From: Parcubacteria group bacterium SW_6_46_9
Lineage (GTDB): Bacteria; Patescibacteriota; Minisyncoccia; Phycocordibacterales; SW-6-46-9
Reading direction: 5' to 3'
Length of the DNA stretch: 18,026 bases
Assembly (NCBI GenBank): GCA_003022255.1
Contig: PXPA01000037.1
Location: forward strand, 1 to 18,026
Position numbers and translations under genes: made by a program. Position 1 is the first letter of the stretch; each line of letters opens with the position of its first letter. The notes under the pieces were generated by a model. It did not search any database. It had not been told where the DNA came from and saw only the letters and a list, made by a program, of their open reading frames with translations. Below, piece after piece: positions 6,523 through 14,109 of the stretch.

Positions 6523-7470
6523 TTACTCTAATCGGTTTTCCGTCTTTTCTAATAGTTCTTCGAGTTCATACCGAACCTTGCGATACTGACGGGAGTTCTT
6601 TTCGGTATCAGCAAACGTTTCGAGCAAGCTTCGTAGCTCGCCTTTGTTTGCTCGACGAGGTAGACGCCTGATTCTTTCCGCAAAATTATCAACCTCTTTT
6701 CGGTGCTCTTGTTTTTTGCGTGCGTTCTCAACGATTTCTTGAGCTAAACCAAAACCCTCGTCAGAAAGTGCTTCTCTCACTCTGCTTTCGACATCAAGTG
6801 GCTGAGCCTTGCTGAGAATTTTCCTTGCTCGTGCCAAAATTTTGTCAATTCGGGACATAATCACTTCGGCATCAAAAGGGGGTTTACTTACTTCTTTAAG
6901 TTTGCTTTCAACAAAATCTTCCAACCCCATTTCTTCGACTTCACTCCACTTGGCTTCAAGTTTTTGGTGTTGCCTTGCCTCGTTATCAAGTGCAGCCTTA
7001 AAAACCTCCTCAGCTTTGCGGAGATTCATCCGCTTTACCTGATCAATTATCCAATCTCGTTTATCTTGTTTGCTGATGTATTTTCTTGTCATGCGGACAA
7101 GCTCATCACCATCCTGCTTTCTTTGACGCATCAAGCCTGCAAAGTCTCTAGAATCTCTCCATCCATATCCACGACAAATGAATAACTTGAAAGCATGCCA
7201 GAACGACAAGCGGCCGGACCGGTTAGCACACCAGCTTATCCAGGCTATATCCACCAAACCAAAAACAAATGGCAGTGAATAAATTGTGATATACCATTCA
7301 GGCCACGGAACCCCTCCGGTCCACAGCAACACAGGGCCCCAAATGAGTAGGTGAAGCAGGGTAGCCACAAGATGCAATACCACAGCTGTTCGCGCTAGAT
7401 TCCAGTACGTACGAACGGGAGCGCCTTGCCATGGTAAGTGCTTTTCGTAGACCTTCTTTCGTGAGTTCAT
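6523..7470 (-). CDS. Membrane-anchored coiled-coil protein of unknown function
   Basis: This 315-aa protein starts at an ATG preceded by a good promoter. Residues about 28-51 and 59-81 are hydrophobic helices with a short Trp/Pro/Gly-rich turn between them (WTGGVPWPEWY). From about residue 110 the protein is highly charged, rich in Lys, Glu and Arg, and predicted to be helical or coiled-coil to the end. A topology with both termini in the cytoplasm and a long cytoplasmic helical arm is likely. No catalytic motif or family is recognised; a scaffold or membrane-linked structural role is only a guess. It lies between the intact ybaK-type gene and the decayed YbaK tail, which suggests that this interval was rearranged. 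A strong terminator follows. Confidence 0.75.
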   Translation of the reverse strand: MNSRKKVYEKHLPWQGAPVRTYWNLARTAVVLHLVATLLHLLIWGPVLLWTGGVPWPEWYITIYSLPFVFGLVDIAWISWCANRSGRLSFWHAFKLFICRGYGWRDSRDFAGLMRQRKQDGDELVRMTRKYISKQDKRDWIIDQVKRMNLRKAEEVFKAALDNEARQHQKLEAKWSEVEEMGLEDFVESKLKEVSKPPFDAEVIMSRIDKILARARKILSKAQPLDVESRVREALSDEGFGLAQEIVENARKKQEHRKEVDNFAERIRRLPRRANKGELRSLLETFADTEKNSRQYRKVRYELEELLEKTENRLE

Positions 7471-7518
7471 ATCAGAACGTTTTCTGTTGTTCGAAAGATA
7501 ACGAGCTAGCCAGTACTA

Positions 7519-7546
7519 ATTATAGTGAACTTTCAGAATAAATCAA
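7519..7546 (-). promoter_or_regulatory. Sigma-70-type promoter for the coiled-coil protein gene
   Basis: On the minus strand: TTGATT (7541-7546), 16-nt spacer, TATAAT (7519-7524). It begins 4 nt beyond the stop of the upstream YbaK-type gene. The expected leader is about 42 nt, with no Shine-Dalgarno sequence. Confidence 0.65.
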
Positions 7547-7549
7547 TTT

Positions 7550-8041
7550 TTAGATAATTATATCAGCAACCGTTGGTTGTTCTACGGTAAGATAATCCTC
7601 TGGGGAAATGCTGATTGATACCCGTCTGTCGCCGGCGTTGAATACAACTTCGCCCATATCTTCTACCTGCTCGTCCGCATATGTTTGCAAAGCAACCAAA
7701 CTACCAAACGGAGGTATACCGCCGATCTCCACGCCGTCAGTAATGACTTCAATCACCTCCGGATCGGCCAGCCGAAAATCATCAACCCCAAGTGCGTTCT
7801 CAACCTTCTTTTGCGCAAACTTTCTATCACCAGGCAGTACAATCATTGCGTGTTCTTCACTACCACCGTACGTTTTGATAATCAGCGCTTTCAGTCCTTG
7901 GTCCACCGAAAAGTTCTCCCGAACGTCCGCCGCCTCCTCCCTAGTTGTTACCGGCTCGTGCTCGAAAATCCTGTAATCGATGTTATTTTCATCGAGCCGA
8001 TCGATTATTGCTTGTGTTGTATCATTGTATTTCATATTCAT
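7550..8041 (-). CDS. YbaK/ProX-type aminoacyl-tRNA deacylase
   Basis: This 163-aa protein matches the YbaK/EbsC/ProX editing family. These cytoplasmic enzymes hydrolyse mischarged tRNA, for example Cys-tRNA(Pro) or Ala-tRNA(Pro). It has the KALIIK segment (51-56) with the family's conserved lysine, the GDRKF and KV region near 71-80, the GGIPPFG loop (107-113), and the FNAGDRR strand near the C-terminus. Length is normal for a stand-alone member. The start is the ATG at 8041 or the one two codons later (8035). Only 10 nt separate it from the stop of the upstream deoxyribosyltransferase-like gene, so the two are probably co-transcribed. The exact tRNA substrate cannot be told from sequence alone. 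A decayed copy of its tail lies at 6352-6507. Confidence 0.85.
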   Translation of the reverse strand: MNMKYNDTTQAIIDRLDENNIDYRIFEHEPVTTREEAADVRENFSVDQGLKALIIKTYGGSEEHAMIVLPGDRKFAQKKVENALGVDDFRLADPEVIEVITDGVEIGGIPPFGSLVALQTYADEQVEDMGEVVFNAGDRRVSISISPEDYLTVEQPTVADIII

Positions 8042-8051
8042 CTTCTAACGC

Positions 8052-8414
8052 TTAGCTGGGCAATTCTTTTGTAATCTTGCTGAGCATATCATCAAAATTT
8101 TTATAAGAAACATAGGTATCAGCAACTTTATCAAGTGAAGCAGATATATCAGCCCCTTCTTCGTGCACGCATATAACCGGTACGTCAAAAATTTGTGCTT
8201 GGCCCAGCTCGATACCTTGACCAGTAGAGGGCAACGAAACCTCGGAAAGGATCAAACCCCGCGACTTAATAATTTCAGGTGTGATCTCTTTCCTTTCACC
8301 ACCATCCTGAGGAAGAATAATTTCATGTTCTTGATATAATCGAGAATTTTTTATCGGCTTGTATAATTTTTCTTCAAAATCAAAGTTGCTTGAGTGAGTA
8401 ACAAGTATTTTCAT
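8052..8414 (-). CDS. Nucleoside 2-deoxyribosyltransferase-like protein
   Basis: The ATG at 8414 gives 120 aa; the TTG at 8435 would lie within the promoter. The fold pattern is MKILVTHSS at the N-terminus, then SRGLILSEVSLPSTGQGIEL (51-70) and GQAQIFDVPVICV. The acidic residue in SEVS (E58) and the STGxGxELG element (E69) match the nucleoside 2-deoxyribosyltransferase / TIR-like Rossmann fold, where a Glu is the nucleophile. It may cleave or transfer the base of a nucleoside or nucleotide, but short relatives in small genomes are mostly uncharacterised. An extended -10 box leaves a leader of about 5 nt. It is followed after 10 nt by the YbaK-type gene, suggesting a two-gene operon. Confidence 0.65.
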   Translation of the reverse strand: MKILVTHSSNFDFEEKLYKPIKNSRLYQEHEIILPQDGGERKEITPEIIKSRGLILSEVSLPSTGQGIELGQAQIFDVPVICVHEEGADISASLDKVADTYVSYKNFDDMLSKITKELPS

Positions 8415-8425
8415 ATCTCTAATGT

Positions 8426-8434
8426 ATTGTAGCA
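8426..8434 (-). promoter_or_regulatory. Extended -10 promoter for the deoxyribosyltransferase-like/ybaK operon
   Basis: The minus strand reads TGCTACAAT, ending 11 nt before the ATG at 8414. It directly abuts the terminator of the upstream gene. The same nonamer occurs at 13662-13670. Confidence 0.55.
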
Positions 8435-8435
8435 A

Positions 8436-8481
8436 AAGAAAACCCCCACTCGGTCAAGATAAGCAACCAAGCAGGGGTTTA
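8436..8481 (-). terminator. Rho-independent terminator of the 153-aa hypothetical gene
   Basis: On the minus strand, AAACCCC-TG-CTTGG pairs with CCGAG-TG-GGGGTTT (14 bp, with a few G/T wobbles) around a 13-nt loop, followed by TTTCTTTT. It starts about 18 nt after the stop at 8499. Confidence 0.85.
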
Positions 8482-8498
8482 TCGGTGACTCGCCTTCA

Positions 8499-8960
8499 TC
8501 AATCCCTCAAAGTGTGTGAGGCGCCAAGAATGTTGTGTGTTGCCACCGTTCTAAGCATTTGACCAAGCCGGCCAGTTTCAAGGTTGGGTTTGTCGTCATG
8601 GGTGGTGGCGACAATTTCTGCTTCCTCTTTTTCCGCCAACGCATAAGTAACCAACCAGCTCAATACGCTTCTCATGGTTTTTTGCTCTTCCTGACTCATA
8701 CTTCTGTATATGGAATTAAACTCATCCATACAAGAAGCAATCTCTTCCGGGAGGTTGTTTGGATGTAAGTGCTTCCAAGCATGTATCTGTGGATCATCTA
8801 AGTCGGGATACTGAGATTTCAGCTCCTTACGAAGCGCATCCTCTTTGCTAAAAGGTAGAGAATCATGGCAAACCTCTGACATTACAATCAACGCATGCAT
8901 GTGTATGTCAGAGCGACCACCTTCAGATACAGTAGCAAGTACTGGGTAAATCGGCCACAT
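8499..8960 (-). CDS. Hypothetical protein, 153 aa
   Basis: A 153-aa soluble, mildly acidic protein with no signal peptide or membrane segment. It carries SDIHMHALIVMSEVCHDSLP near the N-terminus and a helical C-terminal half (MSQEEQKTMRSVLSWLVTYA, then ALAEKEEAEIVATTHDD). No family is recognised. It has its own sigma-70 promoter (9022-9049) and a strong terminator (8436-8481), so it is a single-gene unit between rarA and the deoxyribosyltransferase-like operon. The start is the ATG at 8960, about 55 nt after the predicted transcription start; no Shine-Dalgarno sequence is seen. Confidence 0.7.
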   Translation of the reverse strand: MWPIYPVLATVSEGGRSDIHMHALIVMSEVCHDSLPFSKEDALRKELKSQYPDLDDPQIHAWKHLHPNNLPEEIASCMDEFNSIYRSMSQEEQKTMRSVLSWLVTYALAEKEEAEIVATTHDDKPNLETGRLGQMLRTVATHNILGASHTLRD

Positions 8961-9021
8961 GACAAAGTGGGCGGTTTGTGAAAAAGGGACGCGTAAAGTG
9001 CTAAATTAGAACCTACCCTTA

Positions 9022-9049
9022 AGTATAATTAATCTTTATGGCTTGTCAA
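9022..9049 (-). promoter_or_regulatory. Strong sigma-70-type promoter for the 153-aa gene
   Basis: On the minus strand: TTGACA (9044-9049), 16-nt spacer, TATACT (9022-9027). This is the closest match to a full -35/-10 consensus in the window. Confidence 0.75.
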
Positions 9050-9057
9050 TTGTAATA

Positions 9058-9117
9058 CTATTTGCTGCCCCACCCTGATTGCTTGCCTGCCTTGTAATGT
9101 GGTACATGGTAATACAT
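9058..9117 (-). CDS. Possible 19-aa peptide after rarA with a strong Shine-Dalgarno sequence
   Basis: A 20-codon ORF (MYYHVPHYKAGKQSGWGSK) follows rarA. AGGAGGA (9129-9135) overlaps the rarA stop and lies about 12 nt before this ATG, longer than the usual spacing. It is the only strong Shine-Dalgarno sequence I found on the coding strand of this window. Coding is unproven and the ORF may be fortuitous. Confidence 0.2.
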   Translation of the reverse strand: MYYHVPHYKAGKQSGWGSK

Positions 9118-9133
9118 GCCTGAATTATTCCTC

Positions 9134-10285
9134 CTAACCATAGTATTTCCTACCGTGCAACTTATCGGGTCGCATGTCCTTATCATCGTATTTCTCATAC
9201 CCATCTGCGTACCCGCGGCGAGCCATTAGTTCGGTTGGGGCGTTACGAATGCGTTTGGGTATCTCTAGATTGCCGTATTCGTTTACATCTTTTTGCGCTT
9301 TCCGATAGGCGTTATAACTTGCTCGGGACTTTTTGCAGTTGGCAAGATACACGGTTGCGTCAGCGAGATTTATCTCCGCTTCCGGTAAGCCCACCTTTTG
9401 GACTGCCTTAAATGCTGCATTTGCTACCACCAGCGCAGTCGGGACCGCTTGGCCAATGTCTTCGGAGGCAAATATCACCATCCGTCGGGCGATAAATTTC
9501 GGATCCTCACCGCCCTCGATCATCCGCGCCAGATAATAGAGGGCTGCATCGGGTTGGCTAGCGCGCATGCTTTTGATGAATGCACTGATGGTGTTGTAAT
9601 GTTCTTCTCCGTCTTGATCAAAGCGTACGTGTTTGTCGGCCGCAGCTTTCTTCAGCGTTTCAACGGTCACCGCATCATACAGTCGGTCAGCCGCCTCTAT
9701 GAGCGCTATTGCTTGGCGTGCATCACCGTTGGCTACCTTCGCTGCTTTGTGGCGCACTTTTTTGCTCATTTCGATATCAGCTCGGTCCAGAATTTCTGCT
9801 ATCTCGTCTTCAGAAAGCGGTTTGAAAGAAAAAACTCGAGTCCGGGAAAGCAAGGCTGAATTCACTTCAAAACTGGGGTTTTCGGTGGTCGCCCCGATAA
9901 GCACGAGGGTTCCGTCCTCAACGTAAGGCAAAAGAAAATCCTGCTGGGATGTGTTAAAGCGATGAATCTCATCTAAAAAGAGGACCGTCTGCTTGCCGGA
10001 CATCTGGGCGGCCTCAACGACATCACGCAGGTCATCCTTACCGGCATCAACGGCACTCAACTGATGCAGATCCGCATCTAACGCATTGGCATAAATCCGA
10101 GCAATCGTAGTTTTACCGGTACCGGGCGGACCCCAGAGCATAAAGCTCATTGCATGGCCTGCCTCTATTGCCTTCCGTAAGGGCCCTGCGCTGAGCCCAG
10201 CCGAAGCGTTCCCCTCACCAACCAAATGTGTTTGGCCAACGAAACCATCAAGAGTCTCCGGCCGAATTGTATCGGCAAGTGGCAT
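9134..10285 (-). CDS. rarA: Replication-associated recombination protein A (RarA/MgsA), AAA+ ATPase
   Basis: The protein has 383 aa, somewhat shorter than the usual 400-450 aa. The AAA+ core is complete: RPETLDGFVGQTHLVG at the N-terminus, Walker A GPPGTGKTT (52-60), Walker B LFLDEIHRF (102-110), and sensor 1 / arginine-finger region GATTENPSFEVNSALLSR (131-148). The C-terminal part has the clamp-loader-like helical domain (ARRMVIFASEDIGQAVPTAL) and the MgsA tail (AYRKAQKDV, PKRIRNAPTELM). The family acts at stalled replication forks together with RecA, SSB and the clamp loader. The start ATG lies 6 nt after a TACAAT -10 box, so the transcript should be leaderless. No terminator is evident after the stop. 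Confidence 0.95.
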   Translation of the reverse strand: MPLADTIRPETLDGFVGQTHLVGEGNASAGLSAGPLRKAIEAGHAMSFMLWGPPGTGKTTIARIYANALDADLHQLSAVDAGKDDLRDVVEAAQMSGKQTVLFLDEIHRFNTSQQDFLLPYVEDGTLVLIGATTENPSFEVNSALLSRTRVFSFKPLSEDEIAEILDRADIEMSKKVRHKAAKVANGDARQAIALIEAADRLYDAVTVETLKKAAADKHVRFDQDGEEHYNTISAFIKSMRASQPDAALYYLARMIEGGEDPKFIARRMVIFASEDIGQAVPTALVVANAAFKAVQKVGLPEAEINLADATVYLANCKKSRASYNAYRKAQKDVNEYGNLEIPKRIRNAPTELMARRGYADGYEKYDDKDMRPDKLHGRKYYG

Positions 10286-10291
10286 ACTTCC

Positions 10292-10297
10292 ATTGTA
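10292..10297 (-). promoter_or_regulatory. -10 box giving a leaderless rarA mRNA
   Basis: The minus strand reads TAATACAAT followed by 6 nt and the ATG at 10285. No -35 match was found. The predicted start site coincides with the start codon. Confidence 0.4.
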
Positions 10298-10383
10298 TTA
10301 CATAATCAACTACCATGCCCTAATGTGCATAGGACGACTCCAGAGACTAAAACCATGTAGTTAAACTTCAACCCCACACTAAA

Positions 10384-10520
10384 TTAAGAATTCAAATTAA
10401 TTTCATACGGCAGATCGATGCCCTCGAAGTCTTCGTCTTCTAGCCTGACATCATCCAAGGAAATCAACTCAATATTTACATCATCGTCAGTCTGACCGAT
10501 ATTGCATATGTTTTGTCCAT
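10384..10520 (-). pseudogene. Small frameshifted ORF between the 814-aa gene and rarA
   Basis: From the ATG at 10520, one frame reads MDKTYAISVRLTMM and stops. The frame shifted by -1 continues smoothly as TDDDVNIELISLDDVRLEDE and then DFEGIDLPYEINLNS to a TAA at 10384-10386. The two halves join near position 10485 into one plausible acidic protein of 46 aa; the span of 137 nt is one base short of a whole number of codons. This indicates a one-base deletion, a sequencing error, or less likely programmed frameshifting. No family is recognised. It starts 44 nt after the stop of the 814-aa gene and may belong to its transcript. Confidence 0.45.
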
Positions 10521-10564
10521 ATTATTAAAAACTAGGTCGTATACAAACCCAGCAATGCCCTCAA

Positions 10565-13009
10565 CTACTCATTCAACTCAAACGCGGGTTGCTGGTTGTA
10601 TTCTGTGCGTGTTGTATCGTTAGATTCAAGATCAATCCTGGGAGGTTCAAGCCCACACCAGCTTACAATAACACTGTTTTCATCCGCTTTTTTGAGCGTA
10701 AATAGTAAATCTCCTTGCTCACTATCAACACCATACCAATCCTCCGAGACGAACTCTTGAAATATCACACCAAGTGAATCGCTATTTTCGATCGGTGTCA
10801 ACTTTACTTTGATACGTGCGTCCGTTCTATCATCGCGAACTAATAAGTCGCCAGTTAAATCATTATTCTCTAAACCGACATTAAGTTTAGCATTCCAGTA
10901 GCCGCCATGATACTTCTCTCGTACCCAATCTTGACTGTAAAACCACTCACCTTGCCAAAACTGTGGGTTTTCTATGCTTTTATTACTTTGTGTGTTCGTA
11001 ATGTTACTTTGACAAGAAGCTCCACGAATTTCTTTCGTTCCCACGCCAGCTTTTTTACTGTCCTTGCCGGTTTGAAGTTTGAAAGCAGGTTGCTGATTAT
11101 ATTCTGTGCGAGAAGTTCCGCCTGACTCATAATCAAGTTCATGAGAATCAAGACCGCACCAGTTAATGGCAGCGTGCTTTTGGTCTTTTCTGCTCAGAGT
11201 AAATAGAAGATCATTTCGCTGGAAATCAGAAACTCCTAATCTTTTCCCATCCTTGAACTCTCTGAATACAACGCCCACCGAACCACGTTTTACAATCGGT
11301 GTAATCTGAACACGCATGCGTGCTTGTGTTTGTTTGCCACTAACATCAAGATCACCAACTAGCCGATTATCTTTGCTATGGACTTCAAGCTCATATATCC
11401 ATGAACCGCCCGGTATACCGTTCTCCATTTCGTGTCCTTCAAAGTATTTCCACGTGCCGAGCCATGTTTGCGGGCTTTTCACGGTTCTGTTTAGCTCCGC
11501 GGTAGTCCCGCCGCTTTCGCAGCTGAATGTCATTTTAGCGTCAAAGTCAGTATCTGTAACATCGTCACCGCCAACCTCAATGGTGTCCGATTTTGTTTCA
11601 AAGTCTTCACCCAACTGATAGCGTATGAACAGGTTGCCCTCATCGGTAAACCGAGCCTCGTCAATAGCGGAAACCGGCGCGGCTGTTGGAGCAAAATCAC
11701 GGTTTTGATCAAAGACAATCCGATCGTCTGTGAAAATATCATAAATTGCGACACCGTTCTTTTTTACCGTAGCCACACGCTTATTTTGGGCGTCCACCGC
11801 GATAACAGACTGGTAGTCTGTTTTTGATATCCTATCACTCTTGAGATCAATGAAGGTAGTAAGGCTACACGGATTACCACAACTTGTTATCACCGCCTTT
11901 AGTCCCTGCCCGTAATCTTCGACTGTTGATCTGTAATCAAAACCTCCTTTGATCATAACCTCGCCGTTTTCTGTGGTGGCAAACAAACCATGTTCATTAG
12001 AAAAACTACCATTTTCTAGAGGCTTTAAGCTAAGGTTAGTCCAGTCGGTCTTTGCGGGGTCGGTTGATGAAGATCCGGTCTGATACCGACTATTGTCAAA
12101 TTGGTATCGAGTCCGCTCAAAAACGGTGGTCGTAGAGATGGTGTCATCAGCCGTCGTCGTTGTGTCGTACGTTTGCCTGTCTACTTTAATACCCTCCTTT
12201 GTCGCTATCATATCGTAAAACTGAGACGTATCACTTTCAGCAAATTCGAAGTTGGTATCGTAGTCAAACTCATAAATTTTGCCATCATTCGCTATCACCC
12301 CATTACTCCACTCCGGATTACCATCTCTCGTATTCAAAATGCTTTTTACCTCCCCATCAACGTAAGCTAAGAACAAGTAACCGCCGGAGTTCGTTGCGTT
12401 CGGAGAAGTCCCAATTTTGATAACGAACGCAAACTGATTGTCTTTTGATCCAATTGAGGTCACAGAGCTACCATAAATACCATCGTAAGTTGATTCGACC
12501 ACAGGCTCTGAGTAAGTCGGCCCCCATCCGGTATCGTCGTACTGAAACGTGAAGGTACCTATCTTTCGCCGGCCAAAAGGTTGAGTAGCACTCAGGGGAG
12601 GATCACTCCAGCCAGTTCGTGTCAGAATAATGTGTTTATCGTTTGCGGATTCAGTTCGGACTGTCGTGCTGGCAAGCACCCGGGAATTCAGGGGGTATTT
12701 ACCCTTATGCCAATTACCCCACACCTCTTTTGCATCCGGATCGGTTGGTGTCCATACCAGATACTTTTGTATGTCCTCTACCCATTTGCCATCACCAAAC
12801 GCCCTCTTTAGAGCCTCTTTATCGCTTGGTGGCGTAATATCGGGAGTGTTGGTTTTACTGCCGGCTGCTGTATCTGGTGCAGTGGTTGTGGGCTGAGCTG
12901 GGTTCTGCTCAGAAGTAGTATTATCGCGGTTCGTTATTAAAAGAATACTAGCCGTTGCTACTGCCAGAACAACCGATACTATCATAATTATTGGATTAGT
13001 AGTTTTCAT
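10565..13009 (-). CDS. Secreted or membrane-anchored protein with a C-terminal tandem repeat
   Basis: The protein has 814 aa from the ATG at 13009; the GTG at 13033 only adds eight residues before the hydrophobic N-terminus. Residues about 7-25 are an uncleaved anchor or signal sequence, followed by a Thr/Pro/Asn-rich linker to about residue 65. A large beta-rich region with many Tyr, Asp and Thr residues covers about 66-505. It is followed by two copies of a domain of about 137 residues (509-645 and 678-814). Each has a W-x-G-x-W start, GDLL/GDL strands, a DLLFTL strand, an invariant NWCGL or SWCGL and a closing RTEYNQQPAF. The repeat pattern faintly recalls DUF5991, but I do not claim that family. 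It probably functions outside the membrane. Possible promoter at 13067-13075. Confidence 0.75.
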   Translation of the reverse strand: MKTTNPIIMIVSVVLAVATASILLITNRDNTTSEQNPAQPTTTAPDTAAGSKTNTPDITPPSDKEALKRAFGDGKWVEDIQKYLVWTPTDPDAKEVWGNWHKGKYPLNSRVLASTTVRTESANDKHIILTRTGWSDPPLSATQPFGRRKIGTFTFQYDDTGWGPTYSEPVVESTYDGIYGSSVTSIGSKDNQFAFVIKIGTSPNATNSGGYLFLAYVDGEVKSILNTRDGNPEWSNGVIANDGKIYEFDYDTNFEFAESDTSQFYDMIATKEGIKVDRQTYDTTTTADDTISTTTVFERTRYQFDNSRYQTGSSSTDPAKTDWTNLSLKPLENGSFSNEHGLFATTENGEVMIKGGFDYRSTVEDYGQGLKAVITSCGNPCSLTTFIDLKSDRISKTDYQSVIAVDAQNKRVATVKKNGVAIYDIFTDDRIVFDQNRDFAPTAAPVSAIDEARFTDEGNLFIRYQLGEDFETKSDTIEVGGDDVTDTDFDAKMTFSCESGGTTAELNRTVKSPQTWLGTWKYFEGHEMENGIPGGSWIYELEVHSKDNRLVGDLDVSGKQTQARMRVQITPIVKRGSVGVVFREFKDGKRLGVSDFQRNDLLFTLSRKDQKHAAINWCGLDSHELDYESGGTSRTEYNQQPAFKLQTGKDSKKAGVGTKEIRGASCQSNITNTQSNKSIENPQFWQGEWFYSQDWVREKYHGGYWNAKLNVGLENNDLTGDLLVRDDRTDARIKVKLTPIENSDSLGVIFQEFVSEDWYGVDSEQGDLLFTLKKADENSVIVSWCGLEPPRIDLESNDTTRTEYNQQPAFELNE
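10568..10978 (-). repeat. Second (C-terminal) copy of the duplicated 137-aa domain
   Basis: This covers residues 678-814. It shares with the first copy WQGEW/WLGTW, GDLLFTL/NDLLFTL, SWCGL/NWCGL and RTEYNQQPAF. The ends are still similar at the DNA level (for example tattctgtgcg). Confidence 0.8.
11075..11485 (-). repeat. First copy of the duplicated 137-aa domain
   Basis: This covers residues 509-645. A 32-residue linker rich in Lys, Gly and Asn, containing a Cys, separates it from the second copy. Confidence 0.8.
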
Positions 13010-13066
13010 ATAATTACTTAGACATATTCTCACTGGCTTAGTATAAACCTAATTAATCTGTATTTA

Positions 13067-13075
13067 ATTATAGCA
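13067..13075 (-). promoter_or_regulatory. Extended -10 promoter for the 814-aa protein gene
   Basis: The minus strand reads TGCTATAAT, a perfect -10 hexamer with the TGN extension. It predicts a start near 13060 and a leader of about 50 nt before the ATG at 13009. Confidence 0.6.
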
Positions 13076-13137
13076 AGTCAACGAAATATTGTACTAGGTA
13101 ATATACTAAAGTGGCAGCCGCTACATAGGATTTTACT

Positions 13138-13163
13138 AAAAAAGCCGCCCAAACAGGCGACTT
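13138..13163 (-). terminator. Rho-independent terminator of the DUF5684 gene
   Basis: On the minus strand, AAGTCGCC pairs with GGCGGCTT (8 bp, one T/G wobble) around a 6-nt loop and runs into a six-T tract. It lies about 40 nt past the stop at 13202. Confidence 0.85.
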
Positions 13164-13201
13164 TGTAAGCAGATAAAAAAGACGAGGGCTGTATCATGGC
13201 A

Positions 13202-13615
13202 CTACCGTTCCGGTTGCGGCGGCTGTTGATTGGGTCCATTAGCTGAACGAGTGCCGAAATCCTCTTGGGCCGCAGGACCAACATACTGCGCATCTCCAAA
13301 ACCAAGAATTGGCGCGAAGATAAACGGAAGAAAAAGCAAGCCGATCGTAAACCCGGTGCCTTTCCCAAATGATTTCGACAAGTCATTATTAACGACGATG
13401 ACCACGATAACGTTTACAAGGGGAATGAGATAAAGCACTAGCCACCAGCCGGGACGACCAACTATTTGCAGGATAATATAGGCATTGTAGATTGGGATGA
13501 GGACTTTCCAGCCTTGCTCTCCGGCTTTCGTAAAAACCCTCCATAAGCCAGCAATAACTGCAATGGTTATTGCCAGAGGCAGCAACGTTCCTAGCACTGA
13601 CATTATTGAATCCAT
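13202..13615 (-). CDS. DUF5684-type membrane protein
   Basis: A 137-aa integral membrane protein. It begins with a hydrophobic helix (SVLGTLLPLAITIAVIAGLW), then KAGEQGWKVLIPIYNAYIIL, IVGRPGWWLVLYLIPLVNVI and DLSKSFGKGTGFTIGLLFLP, ending in a Pro/Gln-rich cytoplasmic-type tail. The order K-A-G-x-x-G-W-x-x-L-I-P-x-Y-N, then G-R-P-x-W-W, then FGKGTGF and ILGFGDAQY matches the DUF5684 family, common in Patescibacteria and some Firmicutes. Function is unknown; members are sometimes annotated as signal-peptidase-I-like, but no catalytic Ser/Lys pair is visible here. The ATG at 13615 lies about 40 nt after the predicted start of transcription. It has its own promoter and terminator. Confidence 0.8.
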   Translation of the reverse strand: MDSIMSVLGTLLPLAITIAVIAGLWRVFTKAGEQGWKVLIPIYNAYIILQIVGRPGWWLVLYLIPLVNVIVVIVVNNDLSKSFGKGTGFTIGLLFLPFIFAPILGFGDAQYVGPAAQEDFGTRSANGPNQQPPQPER

Positions 13616-13661
13616 AATTGAGAAATTAATTAGTAACTAAAAAAACAAACAACTTATTCAA

Positions 13662-13670
13662 ATTGTAGCA
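13662..13670 (-). promoter_or_regulatory. Extended -10 promoter for the DUF5684 gene
   Basis: The minus strand reads TGCTACAAT, identical to the box at 8426-8434. No -35 box stands out. The predicted leader is about 40 nt, AT-rich and without a Shine-Dalgarno sequence. Confidence 0.55.
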
Positions 13671-13866
13671 GCTATTTCAGTAGTGTGCGGTCTAATAATT
13701 GTGGATAACGTTACCGGTTTGGTTGTTACCTTACCTCAATCCGCATCGTGTTGATTAAGCTGCAAGCATTTGATGCTCAAGGATGTGAGCAAGCAAATCA
13801 AAGAATATCTTCAAGACTATATGTGTGAAGCGTTCGAATATAGTTTTATAACCTGGTTAAGCTTCA

Positions 13867-13998
13867 CTAGTGTATTCGGTCTTTAACATTTATCATGAGT
13901 ACGTTATACCCCTCTTTTGGGTGAACCCGATAGTAGTTTTCAAGATAGCAGAAAGATAGTTCTAACCGGATCGTATCGGCAGGTGGCGTGTTCTCCAT
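13867..13998 (-). CDS. Possible 43-aa small protein in the 13616-14116 gap
   Basis: The 500-bp stretch 13616-14116 has no large gene. The best small ORF on the coding strand is 44 codons (start ATG 13998): MENTPPADTIRLELSFCYLE, then NYYRVHPKEGYNVLMINVKDRIH. The composition looks protein-like, but there is no Shine-Dalgarno sequence or clear promoter and no family is recognised. The remainder of the gap (13680-13866) holds only a short ORF remnant on each strand. It could equally be a relic of a lost gene. Confidence 0.3.
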   Translation of the reverse strand: MENTPPADTIRLELSFCYLENYYRVHPKEGYNVLMINVKDRIH

Positions 13999-14057
13999 CG
14001 CAGAGCACCACTACCGGAAATAAGCTAATCAATAAACAAAACTTAATCATTAGCACA

Positions 14058-14109
14058 CCGACCGCTATCAAAAAATATTGTACGAGATCGGTAAAGCGTT
14101 TGAGCAGTT
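14058..14109. repeat. Dispersed 52-bp repeat, copy 1
   Basis: Matches 15797-15848 in the same orientation at 45 of 52 positions by my count. It lies 8 nt beyond the stop of the patatin gene. On the minus strand it can form ACCGATC/GGTCGGT with a long T-rich loop. Confidence 0.75.

Noticed and set aside
9333..9926. Plus-strand ORFs of 67-153 codons inside rarA
   Set aside because: They are antisense to a complete AAA+ gene and carry no motif.
13773..13886. Plus-strand 37-aa ORF (MLKDVSKQIKEYLQDYM...)
   Set aside because: It overlaps the minus-strand 43-aa candidate, stands alone against the strand bias of the window and has no promoter or ribosome binding site.
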